Assembly (NCBI GenBank): GCA_024234955.1
Contig: JACKNK010000002.1
Span: forward strand, 434,001 to 498,000
Direction: 5' to 3'
DNA: 64,000 nt
From: Gammaproteobacteria bacterium
GTDB taxonomy: Bacteria; Pseudomonadota; Gammaproteobacteria; JACKNK01
The stretch's first letter is position 1. Every line of letters starts with the position of its first letter. Both the position numbers and the translations under genes were made by a program. The notes under the pieces were generated by a model. That model worked only from the letters and a program-made list of their open reading frames with translations. It ran no database searches and had not been told where the DNA came from. Below are positions 55,692 through 64,000 of this stretch, piece by piece.

Positions 55692-56057
55692 ATGAACCTG
55701 ACCGATGCCCGCGCCCACGTCCTGACCCGCGTGCGGGAGGATCTGGGCACGGATTTCAGCTACACCCCGCTCGCCGGTGGCGATCCGGTCACCGCGCGCG
55801 GGGTGTTCCGGTCGCCGAACGAGATCTGCGGGCCGGTGCGGAGCGGGCAAGGCGGGCAGGTATTCGACCTGATGCTCACGCACCCGACGCTGTCGGTGCT
55901 CGACGCGGTCGCCGTGGCGATCGATGTCGAGGTCGTCACCGTCGCGGCGGTCGATTACCGCATTCATCACCGCATCCCGGACAACCGGGGTCGCACGATC
56001 CTGGTGATGTCCGTCGTGCAGGCGGATGCGCCGACGGGAAACACGACATGGCGCTGA
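55692..56057 (+). CDS. Head-tail joining protein, FII type
   Basis: A 121-residue protein beginning NLTDARAHVLTRVREDLGTDFSYTPLAGGDPVTARGVFRSP, with the beta-rich body and length of lambda FII, which closes the head before the tail attaches. Position and size support it. Confidence 0.7.
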   Translation: MNLTDARAHVLTRVREDLGTDFSYTPLAGGDPVTARGVFRSPNEICGPVRSGQGGQVFDLMLTHPTLSVLDAVAVAIDVEVVTVAAVDYRIHHRIPDNRGRTILVMSVVQADAPTGNTTWR

Positions 56058-56200
56058 GCACGGTCAATACGTTCGGTTATCCGCGATCTGCCGGCGTGTT
56101 TGCGGTTCGCGGGTTTCTGCGGTTCCGGTCCTATCTGCGCGATCGGGAATCCATCCGGCAGCAGGCGCGGCAATGCCTGCGCCGACAGCCCTGGGTCTGA
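56048..56200 (+). CDS. Possible 50-residue basic phage protein
   Basis: A small frame overlaps the end of the FII-like gene by 10 bases and ends three bases before the gpZ-like gene: MALSTVNTFGYPRSAGVFAVRGFLRFRSYLRDRESIRQQ. It fills the gap exactly, which favours a real gene; its arginine-rich composition argues caution. Confidence 0.4.
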   Translation: MALSTVNTFGYPRSAGVFAVRGFLRFRSYLRDRESIRQQARQCLRRQPWV

Positions 56201-56203
56201 GCC

Positions 56204-56731
56204 GTGATCGACCTCGACATCGACCTCGCGGATGCGATCGACGATGTCACCATCGGTCTCGACCGAACTGACAAGGCCATGCAGAAGGCCATCGGCCGGG
56301 CGGTCAACAAGCTGACGCGCTGGCTGCATCGCCGCCTGCTGCAGATTGTCGCCAAGCAGACCGGCCTGCCGCAGAAGAACCTGCGCCGCGTGCGTGTGCG
56401 CATGGGCGTCGGCAAGAAAGGCGGCATGGTCTGGGTCGGGTTGAATCCCGTCGAGGCCCGCCACTTCGGCAAGGTGGTCTGGCGGCGCGGCATGACCGGC
56501 GCCCGTGCCGGTCGGCGCAGCTTCCCCGGCACCTTCGCGGTGCAGCGTGGCAAGGGCGCGTTGATCTTCGCCCGCCGTGGTGAGGCACGCCTGCCGATCT
56601 ATCAGCCGCGCGTCGAGATCGACAAAGACATCGAGCCGCACATCAAGCGACTCGACGCGGAAGCGCAACGTCGTTTCCGATCCCTGCTCGAGCAGGAAAT
56701 CAACTTCGCCCTGAATGTGGAGGCCGCCTGA
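56204..56731 (+). CDS. Minor tail protein Z family
   Basis: A 175-residue basic protein with IGRAVNKLTRWLHRRLLQIVAKQTGLPQKNLRRVRV and VWVGLNPVEARHFGKVVWRRG, matching gpZ-like tail assembly proteins by pattern and position between FII and U. GTG start at 56204. Confidence 0.75.
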   Translation: MIDLDIDLADAIDDVTIGLDRTDKAMQKAIGRAVNKLTRWLHRRLLQIVAKQTGLPQKNLRRVRVRMGVGKKGGMVWVGLNPVEARHFGKVVWRRGMTGARAGRRSFPGTFAVQRGKGALIFARRGEARLPIYQPRVEIDKDIEPHIKRLDAEAQRRFRSLLEQEINFALNVEAA

Positions 56732-58278
56732 TGGCGACGTTGGAAGCGGTGCACGATGCGATGGTCGCGACCATCACCGCGCACTTCGACGACCGCATTC
56801 AGACGGTCGCGGCGTACAACCCGGCCTGGGATACGCCGCTGAACACCCCGGCGGTGCTGCTCGAGCTGGAAAACTTCAGCGAAGGGCAGGACCTGGCAGA
56901 CGGTCGCGTGCCGCTGCGTTGCCGGTTCACCGCGCACTGCGTGCTGAGCTGGGAGACGCCGAGCATTCAGATGGAGATCCGCAACTTCGGTGCGGAATTC
57001 TTCCAGCTGCTGCGCCGCAACCGCTGGGGTCTGGAAAAGGACGCGATCAGCAACCCGGACGGCGCGGACGCCGGCGAGGGCGAATTCCAGCCGAAACAGG
57101 ACAAGAAGCCCGGCTTCGAGTCGTGGGCCGTCAGCTGGGAGCAGACCGTCTACGTCGGTGCGGACGAATGGGAAACCGCCTATCCGCTGCCGACCGCCGT
57201 GTTCCTCGGCTGGTCGCCGGAGATCGGCCCGGACAACGTCGAGAAGTATGTCGAGATCACCGCGACCGGCGCGACCCTGCCGAACGTGGCGCCGACGGCG
57301 ATCACGCTCGACAACCTGACCGTATCCGTCGATGCGGTGACCGGCGACACGGTCGGCAACGTAATCGTCACCGATCCGAACAGTGGCGACACGCACGCGA
57401 TCGTGCTGGTATCGCAGGAAACCGGCGGCGCCTTCGCGGTCGCCGGCTCCGTGGTCAAGGTTGCGGATGATTCGCTGATCGGCAGCGAGGGCGACAGCCA
57501 TGTGCTGACGCTGCGCGCGACCGATCAGGGCGGGTTATCGCTGGTCGGTATCGTCACGATCGCGGTCGGATCTGTTGGCGGCGGAAGCGCCCCGCCGCCG
57601 TTCGCGCTGTCAGACATCCAAGGCGACCTGACGATGTGGTTTGACGCCTATCACGTCTCCGAGAGCGACGGCGCGGTGTCGTCGCTGCCCGACCAGTCGC
57701 CGCGCGGCCTGCATGCGGTGCAGGCTACCCCGTCCCGCCAGCCGACTTGGCAGACCGTGTCCGGCCTGCCGATCGTCGCCTACGACGGCATCGACGACTA
57801 CATGGCGACCGCGTCCGCGACCTGGCCGAAAACGCAGGTGGTCGGCGGCGTCATCCGGATGCGGTCCACGACCGGCTATGGCGTCGCGACCTATTACCTC
57901 GACGGCTGGGTCGTCCAGGTAGGCTATGTCGCGGGGAAATGGACTTTATTCGCCGGAGGCGCGCACATTGAGATCAATGCGCCGGCCACGTCGCATTTCG
58001 CTCGGGTGCTCATCGAGCTGACAGACCCCGGCACGCCCGGCGCGCAATTCCTGTTCAGCGTCGACGACCAGACCGCCTCGATGGCCGCCCCATCGGGATA
58101 TACCGGCGCCGCGCGCCCCGTCGTGTTCGGCGCCTACCGCAACGCCTCGGGCGGGTTCAGCGCCTTCGGCGCCCTCGACCTGGCCGAGTGGTTCGGCATT
58201 GGTCGCGCATTCGCCAGCCCCGCCGAAAAATCCGACGTGATGGATTACCTCGCCAGTCGCTGGAGCGCTTTGCCATGA
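56731..58278 (+). CDS. Tail terminator (gpU-like) fused to Ig-like and lectin-like domains
   Basis: The 515-residue protein begins with about 165 residues like lambda gpU/tail terminator (VHDAMVATITAHFDDRIQTVAAYNPAWDTPLNTPAVLLELENFS, FTAHCVLSWE). Residues about 185-290 form a cadherin/Ig-like fold (NVAPTAITLDNLTVSV, GDSHVLTLRATDQGGLS). From about 300 to the end is a concanavalin/LamG-like sandwich (LTMWFDAYHVSESDG, PIVAYDGIDDYMATAS, VVFGAYRNASGG). The terminator caps the tail tube; the extras would place a carbohydrate-binding module on the virion neck. The front and back domains are clear; the fusion is unusual. Confidence 0.75.
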   Translation: MATLEAVHDAMVATITAHFDDRIQTVAAYNPAWDTPLNTPAVLLELENFSEGQDLADGRVPLRCRFTAHCVLSWETPSIQMEIRNFGAEFFQLLRRNRWGLEKDAISNPDGADAGEGEFQPKQDKKPGFESWAVSWEQTVYVGADEWETAYPLPTAVFLGWSPEIGPDNVEKYVEITATGATLPNVAPTAITLDNLTVSVDAVTGDTVGNVIVTDPNSGDTHAIVLVSQETGGAFAVAGSVVKVADDSLIGSEGDSHVLTLRATDQGGLSLVGIVTIAVGSVGGGSAPPPFALSDIQGDLTMWFDAYHVSESDGAVSSLPDQSPRGLHAVQATPSRQPTWQTVSGLPIVAYDGIDDYMATASATWPKTQVVGGVIRMRSTTGYGVATYYLDGWVVQVGYVAGKWTLFAGGAHIEINAPATSHFARVLIELTDPGTPGAQFLFSVDDQTASMAAPSGYTGAARPVVFGAYRNASGGFSAFGALDLAEWFGIGRAFASPAEKSDVMDYLASRWSALP

Positions 58279-58565
58279 AGGTGGTGATTCACTACTTCGT
58301 GCCGGTCGATCAGATCGCCACCGCTAACGCCCTGGCCGCGTCGCAAGGATTTGGGCCGGATATGTTCGCGCCCCCGTGCTGGCCGAGCACGAAGCCGGAG
58401 GGAACTGCCTATGCCGTCGCGTCTGCGCCGACCACGGATCTGGTCCTTGACCAGCTCGTCGACCTGGTCCGGCAAGTTGATGGCGCATGGGTATTCCCTG
58501 GCGACATCGCCACCGCCGCGGCCATTCTCCACATCCGCCGCCCGGATCTGGAGTTGATACCTTGA
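58275..58565 (+). CDS. Hypothetical tail-region protein
   Basis: A 96-residue protein (MKVVIHYFVPVDQIATANALAASQGFGPDMFAPPCW...) overlapping both neighbours by four bases. It has an alternating strand-helix pattern but no recognised family. Confidence 0.6.
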   Translation: MKVVIHYFVPVDQIATANALAASQGFGPDMFAPPCWPSTKPEGTAYAVASAPTTDLVLDQLVDLVRQVDGAWVFPGDIATAAAILHIRRPDLELIP

Positions 58566-59179
58566 TCGAATTCGAGCTGGCCGAACTCGCGCGGCGCATC
58601 GCGATGGCCGCATTGATCGGCACGGTCACCGAAACCGACTACACCGGCAGCGTGCCGAAAGTGCGCGTGCAGGTCGGCGATCTGTCGGTCGGCTGGATTC
58701 CATTCGGCACCCGCCGTGCCGGCGGCGACCGCGAATGGTGGCCGCTCGATGTCGGCGAACAGGTGATGCTGGTGGTGCCGATGGGCGATCCATCGCAGGC
58801 GGTCGTGGTCGGCAGCCTGTTCCAGGCCGCGCACCCGGCGCCGTCGCTGAACCCGGACGTGCATCGGATCGAATACAGCAACGGCACGGTGATCGAGCAC
58901 GACCGCAGTAGCGGCAACGTCAGCGTGACCACGTCCGGCGATGTCGACGTAACCGCCGCCGCAGTCAACGTGACGGCGTCCGAGGTCACGATCGATGCCG
59001 CCGATGTGTTCATCACCGGGCAGCTCACCGTTGACGAAGACATCACGTTCCGCAATGGGCACCCGGACAAGACCCGACTCGGACACCTGATGGATCAGTA
59101 CGACCTGCACACGCACAACGAAAATAACGCTGTGGGCGGTCCTACCGATCCGCCGAACCAATCTCTTGAGGGCGCCTGA
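58562..59179 (+). CDS. Baseplate spike assembly protein, gpV type
   Basis: The 205-residue protein starts with TTG overlapping the previous stop and contains the gpV OB-fold opening ALIGTVTETDYTGSVPKVRVQVGDLSVGWIPF, the middle GEQVMLVVPMGDPSQAVVVGSLFQAAHPAP and a C-terminal beta-helix (SGNVSVTTSGDVDVTAAAVNVTASEVTIDA) ending HTHNENNA. P2-like spikes have this design and pierce the outer membrane. Confidence 0.88.
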   Translation: MIEFELAELARRIAMAALIGTVTETDYTGSVPKVRVQVGDLSVGWIPFGTRRAGGDREWWPLDVGEQVMLVVPMGDPSQAVVVGSLFQAAHPAPSLNPDVHRIEYSNGTVIEHDRSSGNVSVTTSGDVDVTAAAVNVTASEVTIDAADVFITGQLTVDEDITFRNGHPDKTRLGHLMDQYDLHTHNENNAVGGPTDPPNQSLEGA

Positions 59180-59511
59180 TGGCCGGCATCGACGCAACCA
59201 CCGGCCTGTCGCTGAACGGGATCGATCACCTGCGACAGTCGGTCGTGGACATCCTGACCACGCCGATCGGCTCGCGCGTCATGCGTCGTACCTACGGGTC
59301 GACACTGCCCAGCCTGGTGGATCGCCCGGTGGACGGCAGTTTCGTGCTTGATCTGTTTGTGGCGTCGGCGCAAGCCCTGCGGCGCTGGGAACCCCGCATC
59401 GAAGTGACCCGCATCACGCTCGAGGGCGTTGCCCCGGTCGAAATGAAAATCGAGGGCATCTATCGCGTGACGGGCCGCCCCGTCGCGCTCGAAGGTATCA
59501 CCGTCACATGA
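59179..59511 (+). CDS. Baseplate protein, gpW/gp25 type
   Basis: A 110-residue protein: DHLRQSVVDILTTPIGSRVMRRTYGSTLPSLVDRPVDGSFV is the gp25/gpW signature. It is coupled to V and J in the P2 order V-W-J. It acts as a structural lysozyme-fold component at the hub-wedge boundary. Confidence 0.92.
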   Translation: MAGIDATTGLSLNGIDHLRQSVVDILTTPIGSRVMRRTYGSTLPSLVDRPVDGSFVLDLFVASAQALRRWEPRIEVTRITLEGVAPVEMKIEGIYRVTGRPVALEGITVT

Positions 59512-60395
59512 CCGCATTCAGCGCTATCGATCTCTCAAAGCTGCCGGCGCCGGACCTAATCGAAACCGTCGATTTCGAAACCGTCCTGCAAGCGTGCCGC
59601 GACTATCTTGCCGAGGTCGCGCCAGACCTCGCGGATTCGCTGCTCGAATCGGACCCGGCGAGCAAAGTGCTCGAAGTGCTCGCCTATCGCGAGTTGCTGC
59701 TGCGGCAGCGAATCAACGAGGCCGCGCGCGGGGTTTTGCTGGCCGCTGCCGGCGGTGCCGACCTGGATCAGCTCGGCGCGTGGTGGGGTGTCTCTCGCCT
59801 GCTGCTCGATGCCGGCGATCCGGAAGCCGTGCCGCCTGTCGCTCCGACCTACGAATCGGATGACGCCTTCCGGTCGCGGATTCAGCTCGCGCTGGAAGGC
59901 TACACCAGCGCCGGCCCGATCGGCGCCTACACCTTTCACGCCCTGTCCGCGCACGGGCAGGTCAAATCGGTGTCCGTCACCAGTCCGGTGGCGGGCGACG
60001 TGCTGGTCACCGTGCTTGGCACGGAAGACGACGGCACCCCGTCCGCCGAAGTGCTCACCGCCGTCGAAGCGGCGCTGAACGATCAGGATGTCCGTCCGCT
60101 CTGCGACACCGTCACGGTGCAGGCTGCGACCATCGTCAATTACACCGTGACCGCCGTGCTCACGATCGGCAGTGGTCCGGATGCGGCGACCGTGTTGGCG
60201 GCGGCGCAAGCCGCTGTCGAGACCTATGTCGCCGCGCAGCACAAGGTCGGCGCGCGGGTCGCGTTGTCCGGCCTGTATCAGGCCCTGCATCAGCCGGGTG
60301 TCGAGTTCGTCACTCTGACCTTGCCGGCGGCGGACATCACGCCCACGGCGACCGAGGCCGCCTACTGCACCGCCATCACCATCACGCAGGCGTAA
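59508..60395 (+). CDS. Baseplate assembly protein J
   Basis: The 295-residue protein has gpJ features: VAPDLADSLLESDPASKVLEVLAYRELLLRQRINEAARGVLLAAAGGADLDQLGAWWGV and SAGPIGAYTFHALSAHGQVKSVSV. It forms baseplate wedges. It overlaps W by four bases and is followed by I. Confidence 0.93.
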   Translation: MTAFSAIDLSKLPAPDLIETVDFETVLQACRDYLAEVAPDLADSLLESDPASKVLEVLAYRELLLRQRINEAARGVLLAAAGGADLDQLGAWWGVSRLLLDAGDPEAVPPVAPTYESDDAFRSRIQLALEGYTSAGPIGAYTFHALSAHGQVKSVSVTSPVAGDVLVTVLGTEDDGTPSAEVLTAVEAALNDQDVRPLCDTVTVQAATIVNYTVTAVLTIGSGPDAATVLAAAQAAVETYVAAQHKVGARVALSGLYQALHQPGVEFVTLTLPAADITPTATEAAYCTAITITQA

Positions 60396-60398
60396 CCC

Positions 60399-60956
60399 AT
60401 GGCCGACCTTCTGCCGCCGAACGCGACCGAACTGGAACGCGCACTGGCGGAGACGACCGCCCGCATCAGCGACCTGCCGGTCGATATCCGCGATCTGTGG
60501 TCGGCGGAGCGGTGCCCAATCGCCTTCCTGCCCCTGCTGGCCTGGCAGATGAGTGTCGACGAATGGCTGGCGGAATGGCCGGAAGAGATCAAGCGCGAAG
60601 TCATCGCCGCGGCGCTCGACGTGCATCGCAAAAAGGGCACGATCGGGTCCATCCGGCGGGTACTGATCGCTGCCGGGTATCCCGATGCGACCGTCATGGA
60701 GCACCTGCACCGATGGCGCTACGACGGGCAATCCGCGCAATACAACGGTCGCAACAGTTACGGCGACCCGGATCATTGGCCGCTGTACCGCATCGTGCTC
60801 GAGGGCCCGGTCAGCGCGTCCGATCTGGACATCATCACCCGCGTGCTCGAGAACACTGCGCCGGCGCGGTGCCACCTGGTCGCCATTCATGCGCCGTCCG
60901 GGTGGCGATACAACGGCACCGTGCAATACGACTCGACACACCTTTACGGGGAATAA
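60399..60956 (+). CDS. Tail protein I
   Basis: The 185-residue protein contains ELERALAETTARISDLPVDIRDLWSAERCPIAFLPLLAWQMSVDEWLAEWPEEIKREVI and KKGTIGSIRRVLIAAGY, matching P2 gpI. Position between J and the fibre gene is canonical. Confidence 0.93.
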   Translation: MADLLPPNATELERALAETTARISDLPVDIRDLWSAERCPIAFLPLLAWQMSVDEWLAEWPEEIKREVIAAALDVHRKKGTIGSIRRVLIAAGYPDATVMEHLHRWRYDGQSAQYNGRNSYGDPDHWPLYRIVLEGPVSASDLDIITRVLENTAPARCHLVAIHAPSGWRYNGTVQYDSTHLYGE

Positions 60957-60959
60957 ATT

Positions 60960-61541
60960 ATGGGAACAGCCTATAACCCGACGGCATCCAAGCCGGCATC
61001 CGTCACCCTGGTCGATGAAAACGATTGGGCTGCCGGCGGTACGGATGGCGTCTCCAACGCCGCCCGCAAGGAACTCGGCGACTACTGCGCCTACAACGAG
61101 GCGGAGATGACGGCTCATGCCGGCGCGGGCGACCCGCACGGCGACCGGGCCTATGCGGACGCCCTGCTGGCCGCGCTGCCAGCGTCGCAGGGGGAGGTCG
61201 ATGCCGGGGTTGAGGCGCTGCGAGCGGTGACCCCTGCTACGCTGGCTGGTTATCTCGGCCCACGCACCACTATCGACCCCGCCGGTATCACGCACTTGCT
61301 GGGGGGGCTGCAGCTACGATTCGGCTCGATCCCGTCCCTCGCGCCGAACACAGTGTCGCCGACCTACGCCTTCGTGCCGGCTTTCCCGACCGAGTGTCTG
61401 GCGCTAATCCCCGTCGCCTACAGCGCAGCGACATCTGCCGCTGTGTCGCTGTCTCGGTACGCGGTCAGTGCGGCGCAGTTCCAAGTCCACAACTCGTCCA
61501 CCACCAGCGTGGCCGGGTGGTATCTGGCGATAGGGAGATGA
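60960..61541 (+). CDS. Tail fibre protein
   Basis: A 193-residue protein in the P2 H position. N-terminal part TAYNPTASKPASVTLVDENDWAAGGTDGVSN, then a low-complexity middle; the C-terminus (AFVPAFPTECLALIPVAYS, VHNSSTTSVAGWYLAIG) looks like the receptor-binding tip seen in gp53-like fibres. Short for a fibre, so host adsorption may depend on other proteins, such as the lectin-like domain at 56731-58278. Confidence 0.75.
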   Translation: MGTAYNPTASKPASVTLVDENDWAAGGTDGVSNAARKELGDYCAYNEAEMTAHAGAGDPHGDRAYADALLAALPASQGEVDAGVEALRAVTPATLAGYLGPRTTIDPAGITHLLGGLQLRFGSIPSLAPNTVSPTYAFVPAFPTECLALIPVAYSAATSAAVSLSRYAVSAAQFQVHNSSTTSVAGWYLAIGR

Positions 61542-62092
61542 GTATGTATATCAGTCACGACACTGACGGAGCGGTCATGGGGCTCTACGAGGAGGAGCCC
61601 GCAGTGCAGAGCATCCGCGTCGACCTGGAGACCTGGTCCTCGATCGCCGCCGACGCGGATGGTCTCACCGCCTGGCGCGTCATGGATGGCACGGCGGTGC
61701 GGGTCGGACCGCCGCCGCCGCCGATCGCGGAGAGGCGCGCGCTCGCCGAGCTGCAGATCGATGCGATCTGCGACGCGATCTACACCCCCAGCGCCAGCCG
61801 CGACGCCCGCTACCGCGCCAAGCACGCAGAGGCCTTGCGTTACCGCGAGGCAGGCTACCCCGGCAGCGTGTCCGCGACCGACTACCCGTATCTCACCGGC
61901 GAGGCGCCCGTCCGCGGCGTCACCAAGCGCGCCCTCGCCGACCTCGTTATCGCCCGCGCCGAGGCCGACAACGCCTTCGGCGCGCAGGCTGAGACCGCCC
62001 GCGCCGCACTCCACACCGCCGCCGACGCCGATGCGTGCGCGGCCATCGTGACCACCGTTCGCGATGCCGCCGCGCAGCTTCAGGCCGACTGA
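61538..62092 (+). CDS. Tail fibre assembly-like protein
   Basis: A 184-residue protein beginning MSMYISHDTDGAVMGLYEEEPAVQSIRVD, coupled to the fibre gene by ATGA; a second ATG at 61544 fits the ribosome site better. The middle (ERRALAELQIDAICDAIYTPSASRDARYRAKHAEALRYREAGYPGSVSATDYPYLTGEA) is a common module in phage fibre-adjacent genes. Chaperone role inferred from position. Confidence 0.65.
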   Translation: MSMYISHDTDGAVMGLYEEEPAVQSIRVDLETWSSIAADADGLTAWRVMDGTAVRVGPPPPPIAERRALAELQIDAICDAIYTPSASRDARYRAKHAEALRYREAGYPGSVSATDYPYLTGEAPVRGVTKRALADLVIARAEADNAFGAQAETARAALHTAADADACAAIVTTVRDAAAQLQAD

Positions 62093-62177
62093 TGGACGTG
62101 TTCGACCCGACCGGCAACCACTGCTGAATTTCCGCTGTTTCCCTTCCGGCGCCCCCGCACCGGACCTTGAACCCGTG

Positions 62178-62198
62178 CCCGCCCCGTGCGGGTTTTTT
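62178..62198 (+). terminator. Rho-independent terminator before the sheath gene
   Basis: cccgc and gcggg arms with a short loop followed by six T's lie between the fibre block and sheath gene. Confidence 0.75.
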
Positions 62199-62218
62199 CG
62201 TTTCTGGAGGCTAGAACC

Positions 62219-63727
62219 ATGCCCGAAGGCGTATTTCATCATGGTGTCGAATGGCAGTTGCTCGACACCGGCCCGAAGCCCATCCGCACCGCCAAGACCG
62301 GCGTCATCGGCGTGGTCGGTACCGCGCCCGGCGCGGCCCTGGCGGCCGCTGTCCTCACCACCGGCGTGGAAGGCAGCAACACCGGCCTGACCTTCACCGC
62401 CGCCGACGGCGAAGCCGGCAACCTGATCAACGTCGCGTATGTCGATCCGGGTGCCAACAGCTCCGCGCTGGCCGTCACCGTCACCGGCACCGCGATCAGT
62501 GTTTCCCTGGAAACCGACGGCTCCGGCGACCTGGTCAGCACCGCGGCCGAGGTCAAGGCCGCCGTCAACGGCGATACCGATGCCGCGGCCCTGGTCACCG
62601 TCACCGACACCGGCGCCTCGACCGGCGTCGGCGTGGTCGCCGCGCTCGCCGCCAGCTACCTGACCGGCGGTCACGACGACGACTTCCCGCTCAACACCCC
62701 GGTGCTGCTGCTCGGCAACCGCACCGAGGCCGCGAAGCTGGGCAGCACCGGCACCCTGCCGGATGCGATGGACGGCATCTTCGACCAGGCGATCGCCGCG
62801 ACCATCGTGGTCATCCGCGTGACCGAGGGCGTGGACTTCGCCGCCACCAAGACCAACATCCTCGGCGACGGCGCCAGCTTCACCGGCGTGCACGCGCTGC
62901 TGAGTGCGGAGACGGTCACCGGCGTCAAGCCACGCATCCTGATCGTGCCCGGCTTCACCCACGATCTGGCCGTCGTCAACGAGATGATCCCGCTCGCGGA
63001 CGCGCTGCACGCGCACATCGTCGCGGACGGCCCCAACACCGACAAGACCGACGCCAAGACCTACGAAGACAACTTCGGCAGCCGCCGCGTCTATCTGGTC
63101 GACCCGCAGGTCAAGGTCTACGACAGCGCCACCGATTCCGACGTCGCCAAGCCGGCCTCGCCGCGTGTCGCCGGCGTCATCGCCCGCGTGCACAACGACC
63201 CGGCCAAGGGCTTTTGGTGGTCGCCGTCGAATCAGCCGATCTACGGCATCACCGGCACCGCGCGCACCGTGTACTACAGCGGCAGCGAGGCCCTCGCCGA
63301 AGCCAACTACCTCAACGAGAACAACGTCGCGACCATCATCCGCAAGGAAGGCTTCCTGCTCTGGGGCAACCGCACCACGGCCACGGACAGCCGCTTCGCC
63401 TTCCTCGCGCACTCGGTCATCGAAGACATCCTCAACGAGTCCGTGACCGCCGGCATCGAATGGGCCATCGACCGCAACATCACCACGCGCTTCGGCGAGG
63501 CGGTGGCGCAGACCGTGCAGCAGTACCTCGACCGCCTGACCAAGCTCGGCGCCCTCGCCGGTGGCAAGTGCTGGCCCGATCCGGACCTGAACACCCCGGA
63601 TCAGCTGCTCGACGGCAAGGTCTATTTCAACCTCGACTACGCCCCGACCGGCATCGCCGAGCACATCGTGCTGCGCGTCGAAGTCAACCAGGAATACCTG
63701 CGCGACCTGTTCGCTCAGGCCGCCTGA
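62219..63727 (+). CDS. Contractile tail sheath protein
   Basis: The 502-residue protein opens FHHGVEWQLLDTGPKPIRTAKTGVIGVVGTAP and contains later sheath motifs RVAGVIARVHNDPAKGFWWSPSNQPIYGITG and IRKEGFLLWGNRTTATDSRFAFL. It matches P2 FI-like sheath proteins, showing the phage is a myovirus. TGGAGG precedes ATG 62219. Confidence 0.93.
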   Translation: MPEGVFHHGVEWQLLDTGPKPIRTAKTGVIGVVGTAPGAALAAAVLTTGVEGSNTGLTFTAADGEAGNLINVAYVDPGANSSALAVTVTGTAISVSLETDGSGDLVSTAAEVKAAVNGDTDAAALVTVTDTGASTGVGVVAALAASYLTGGHDDDFPLNTPVLLLGNRTEAAKLGSTGTLPDAMDGIFDQAIAATIVVIRVTEGVDFAATKTNILGDGASFTGVHALLSAETVTGVKPRILIVPGFTHDLAVVNEMIPLADALHAHIVADGPNTDKTDAKTYEDNFGSRRVYLVDPQVKVYDSATDSDVAKPASPRVAGVIARVHNDPAKGFWWSPSNQPIYGITGTARTVYYSGSEALAEANYLNENNVATIIRKEGFLLWGNRTTATDSRFAFLAHSVIEDILNESVTAGIEWAIDRNITTRFGEAVAQTVQQYLDRLTKLGALAGGKCWPDPDLNTPDQLLDGKVYFNLDYAPTGIAEHIVLRVEVNQEYLRDLFAQAA

Positions 63728-63753
63728 TCGCCCACGTAAAGGAGCCCTGAATC

Positions 63754-64000
63754 ATGGCAACTGTTACCCAGCCGGCCGTCCTCAAGCTGGCGTCCCTGTT
63801 CGTGGACGGTTACGGCTACGCCGGCGACGTCGACATCACCCTGCCCACCCTCACCACGAAGACCGAATCCACGCACATCGGCTTCGGCGACGTGGAGATT
63901 CCGATGGGCATCAACGCGGCGGTGCTGTCTTGGAGCATGGAGCACCACGACCAGAACCTGATGGCTTTGCAAGGCATCGCGGAAGGCGGCGACAAGACCG
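63754..64000 (+). CDS. Major tail tube protein, P2 FII type (partial)
   Basis: The first 82 residues (MATVTQPAVLKLASLFVDGYGYAGDVDITLPTLTTKTE...) follow the sheath gene after AAAGGAG and match the tail-tube family start (SLFVDG...AGxVxxxxLP). The gene continues beyond the window. Confidence 0.85.
   Translation, partial: MATVTQPAVLKLASLFVDGYGYAGDVDITLPTLTTKTESTHIGFGDVEIPMGINAAVLSWSMEHHDQNLMALQGIAEGGDKT

Larger units (their letters stand above)
25531..64000. mobile_element. Integrated prophage, right end not reached
   Basis: From the 3' end of tRNA-Phe to the window edge, genes are phage-type and tightly packed in two divergent arms meeting at the repressor/Cro region (39734/39817). The left arm ends in an integrase. 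The right arm has replication, terminase, lambda-type head and P2-type contractile tail genes. Tail tube is the last gene visible; the tape measure and remaining tail genes and attR must lie to the right. Structural genes look intact. Confidence 0.95.

Noticed and set aside
61418..63664. Long leftward open frame (about 748 codons) across fibre-assembly and sheath genes
   Set aside because: High GC leaves few stops on the opposite strand; the rightward frames match known fibre-assembly and sheath proteins.
62251..63750. Second rightward frame (about 499 codons) inside the sheath gene
   Set aside because: Extremely Arg/His-rich shadow of the true frame.

Overview
The window is GC-rich bacterial chromosome carrying an integrated phage. 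The host is most likely a gammaproteobacterium: mutY is followed by yggX, thiS sits beside thiG and trmB, and there are CydDC, a SulP permease and a RutE-like enzyme. The mix would suit a Chromatiales-type or sulfur-oxidising lineage, but I cannot fix the genus by eye.

Host part, 1-25530. Left to right: cydC (partial) and cydD; a YjgR/HerA-like ATPase; a 162-bp MITE-like element; an ATP-grasp enzyme; a TPR-sulfotransferase; trmB; a REP-like inverted repeat; thiG and thiS; tRNA-Gly(CCC); a MarR regulator. Divergent from MarR is a tight cluster: membrane protein, M20 amidase/carbamoylase, cysteine hydrolase, SSS symporter, 40-residue membrane protein, aspartate-carbamoyltransferase-like enzyme. 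asnB and a RutE-like nitroreductase follow. The cluster looks like uptake and breakdown of an N-carbamoyl or ureide compound, which is inference. SulP permease, M48 lipoprotein protease, AsmA, mutY, yggX and tRNA-Phe(GAA) close the host part.

Prophage, about 25531 to beyond the right edge, integrated at tRNA-Phe. The leftward arm (25605-39734) ends in the phage integrase and includes two phage integration/accessory genes, a cytosine methyltransferase, a ParB-like protein with an FtsK-gamma-like domain, many small genes, a BRCT protein and a LexA-like repressor. Matching operator pairs lie at both early promoters (37916-37957 and 39770-39810). The rightward arm has Cro, small early genes, an O-like replication gene containing iterons, a possible Q, then lambda-type head genes (Nu1, A, W, B, C with nested scaffold, D, E, FII, Z, U) followed by P2-type tail genes (V, W, J, I, fibre, sheath, tube). 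A lysis module sits inside the head genes. The phage is therefore a lambda-head/P2-tail mosaic, predicted to be a myovirus.

Most unusual part, 26624-29278. Between the phage integrase gene and the DUF4224-like gene lies a complete integron: an intact IntI-type integrase, an attI-like junction and five cassettes with five recognisable attC sites. The R'' of each attC complements the start of its own cassette, as cassette biology requires. All five cassette genes run against attC polarity, and so in the same direction as intI and the phage's leftward transcription. In three cassettes the stop codon TAA is made by the attC core site itself. A phage-borne integron with an array wired to phage transcription is the leading candidate for an undescribed system here.
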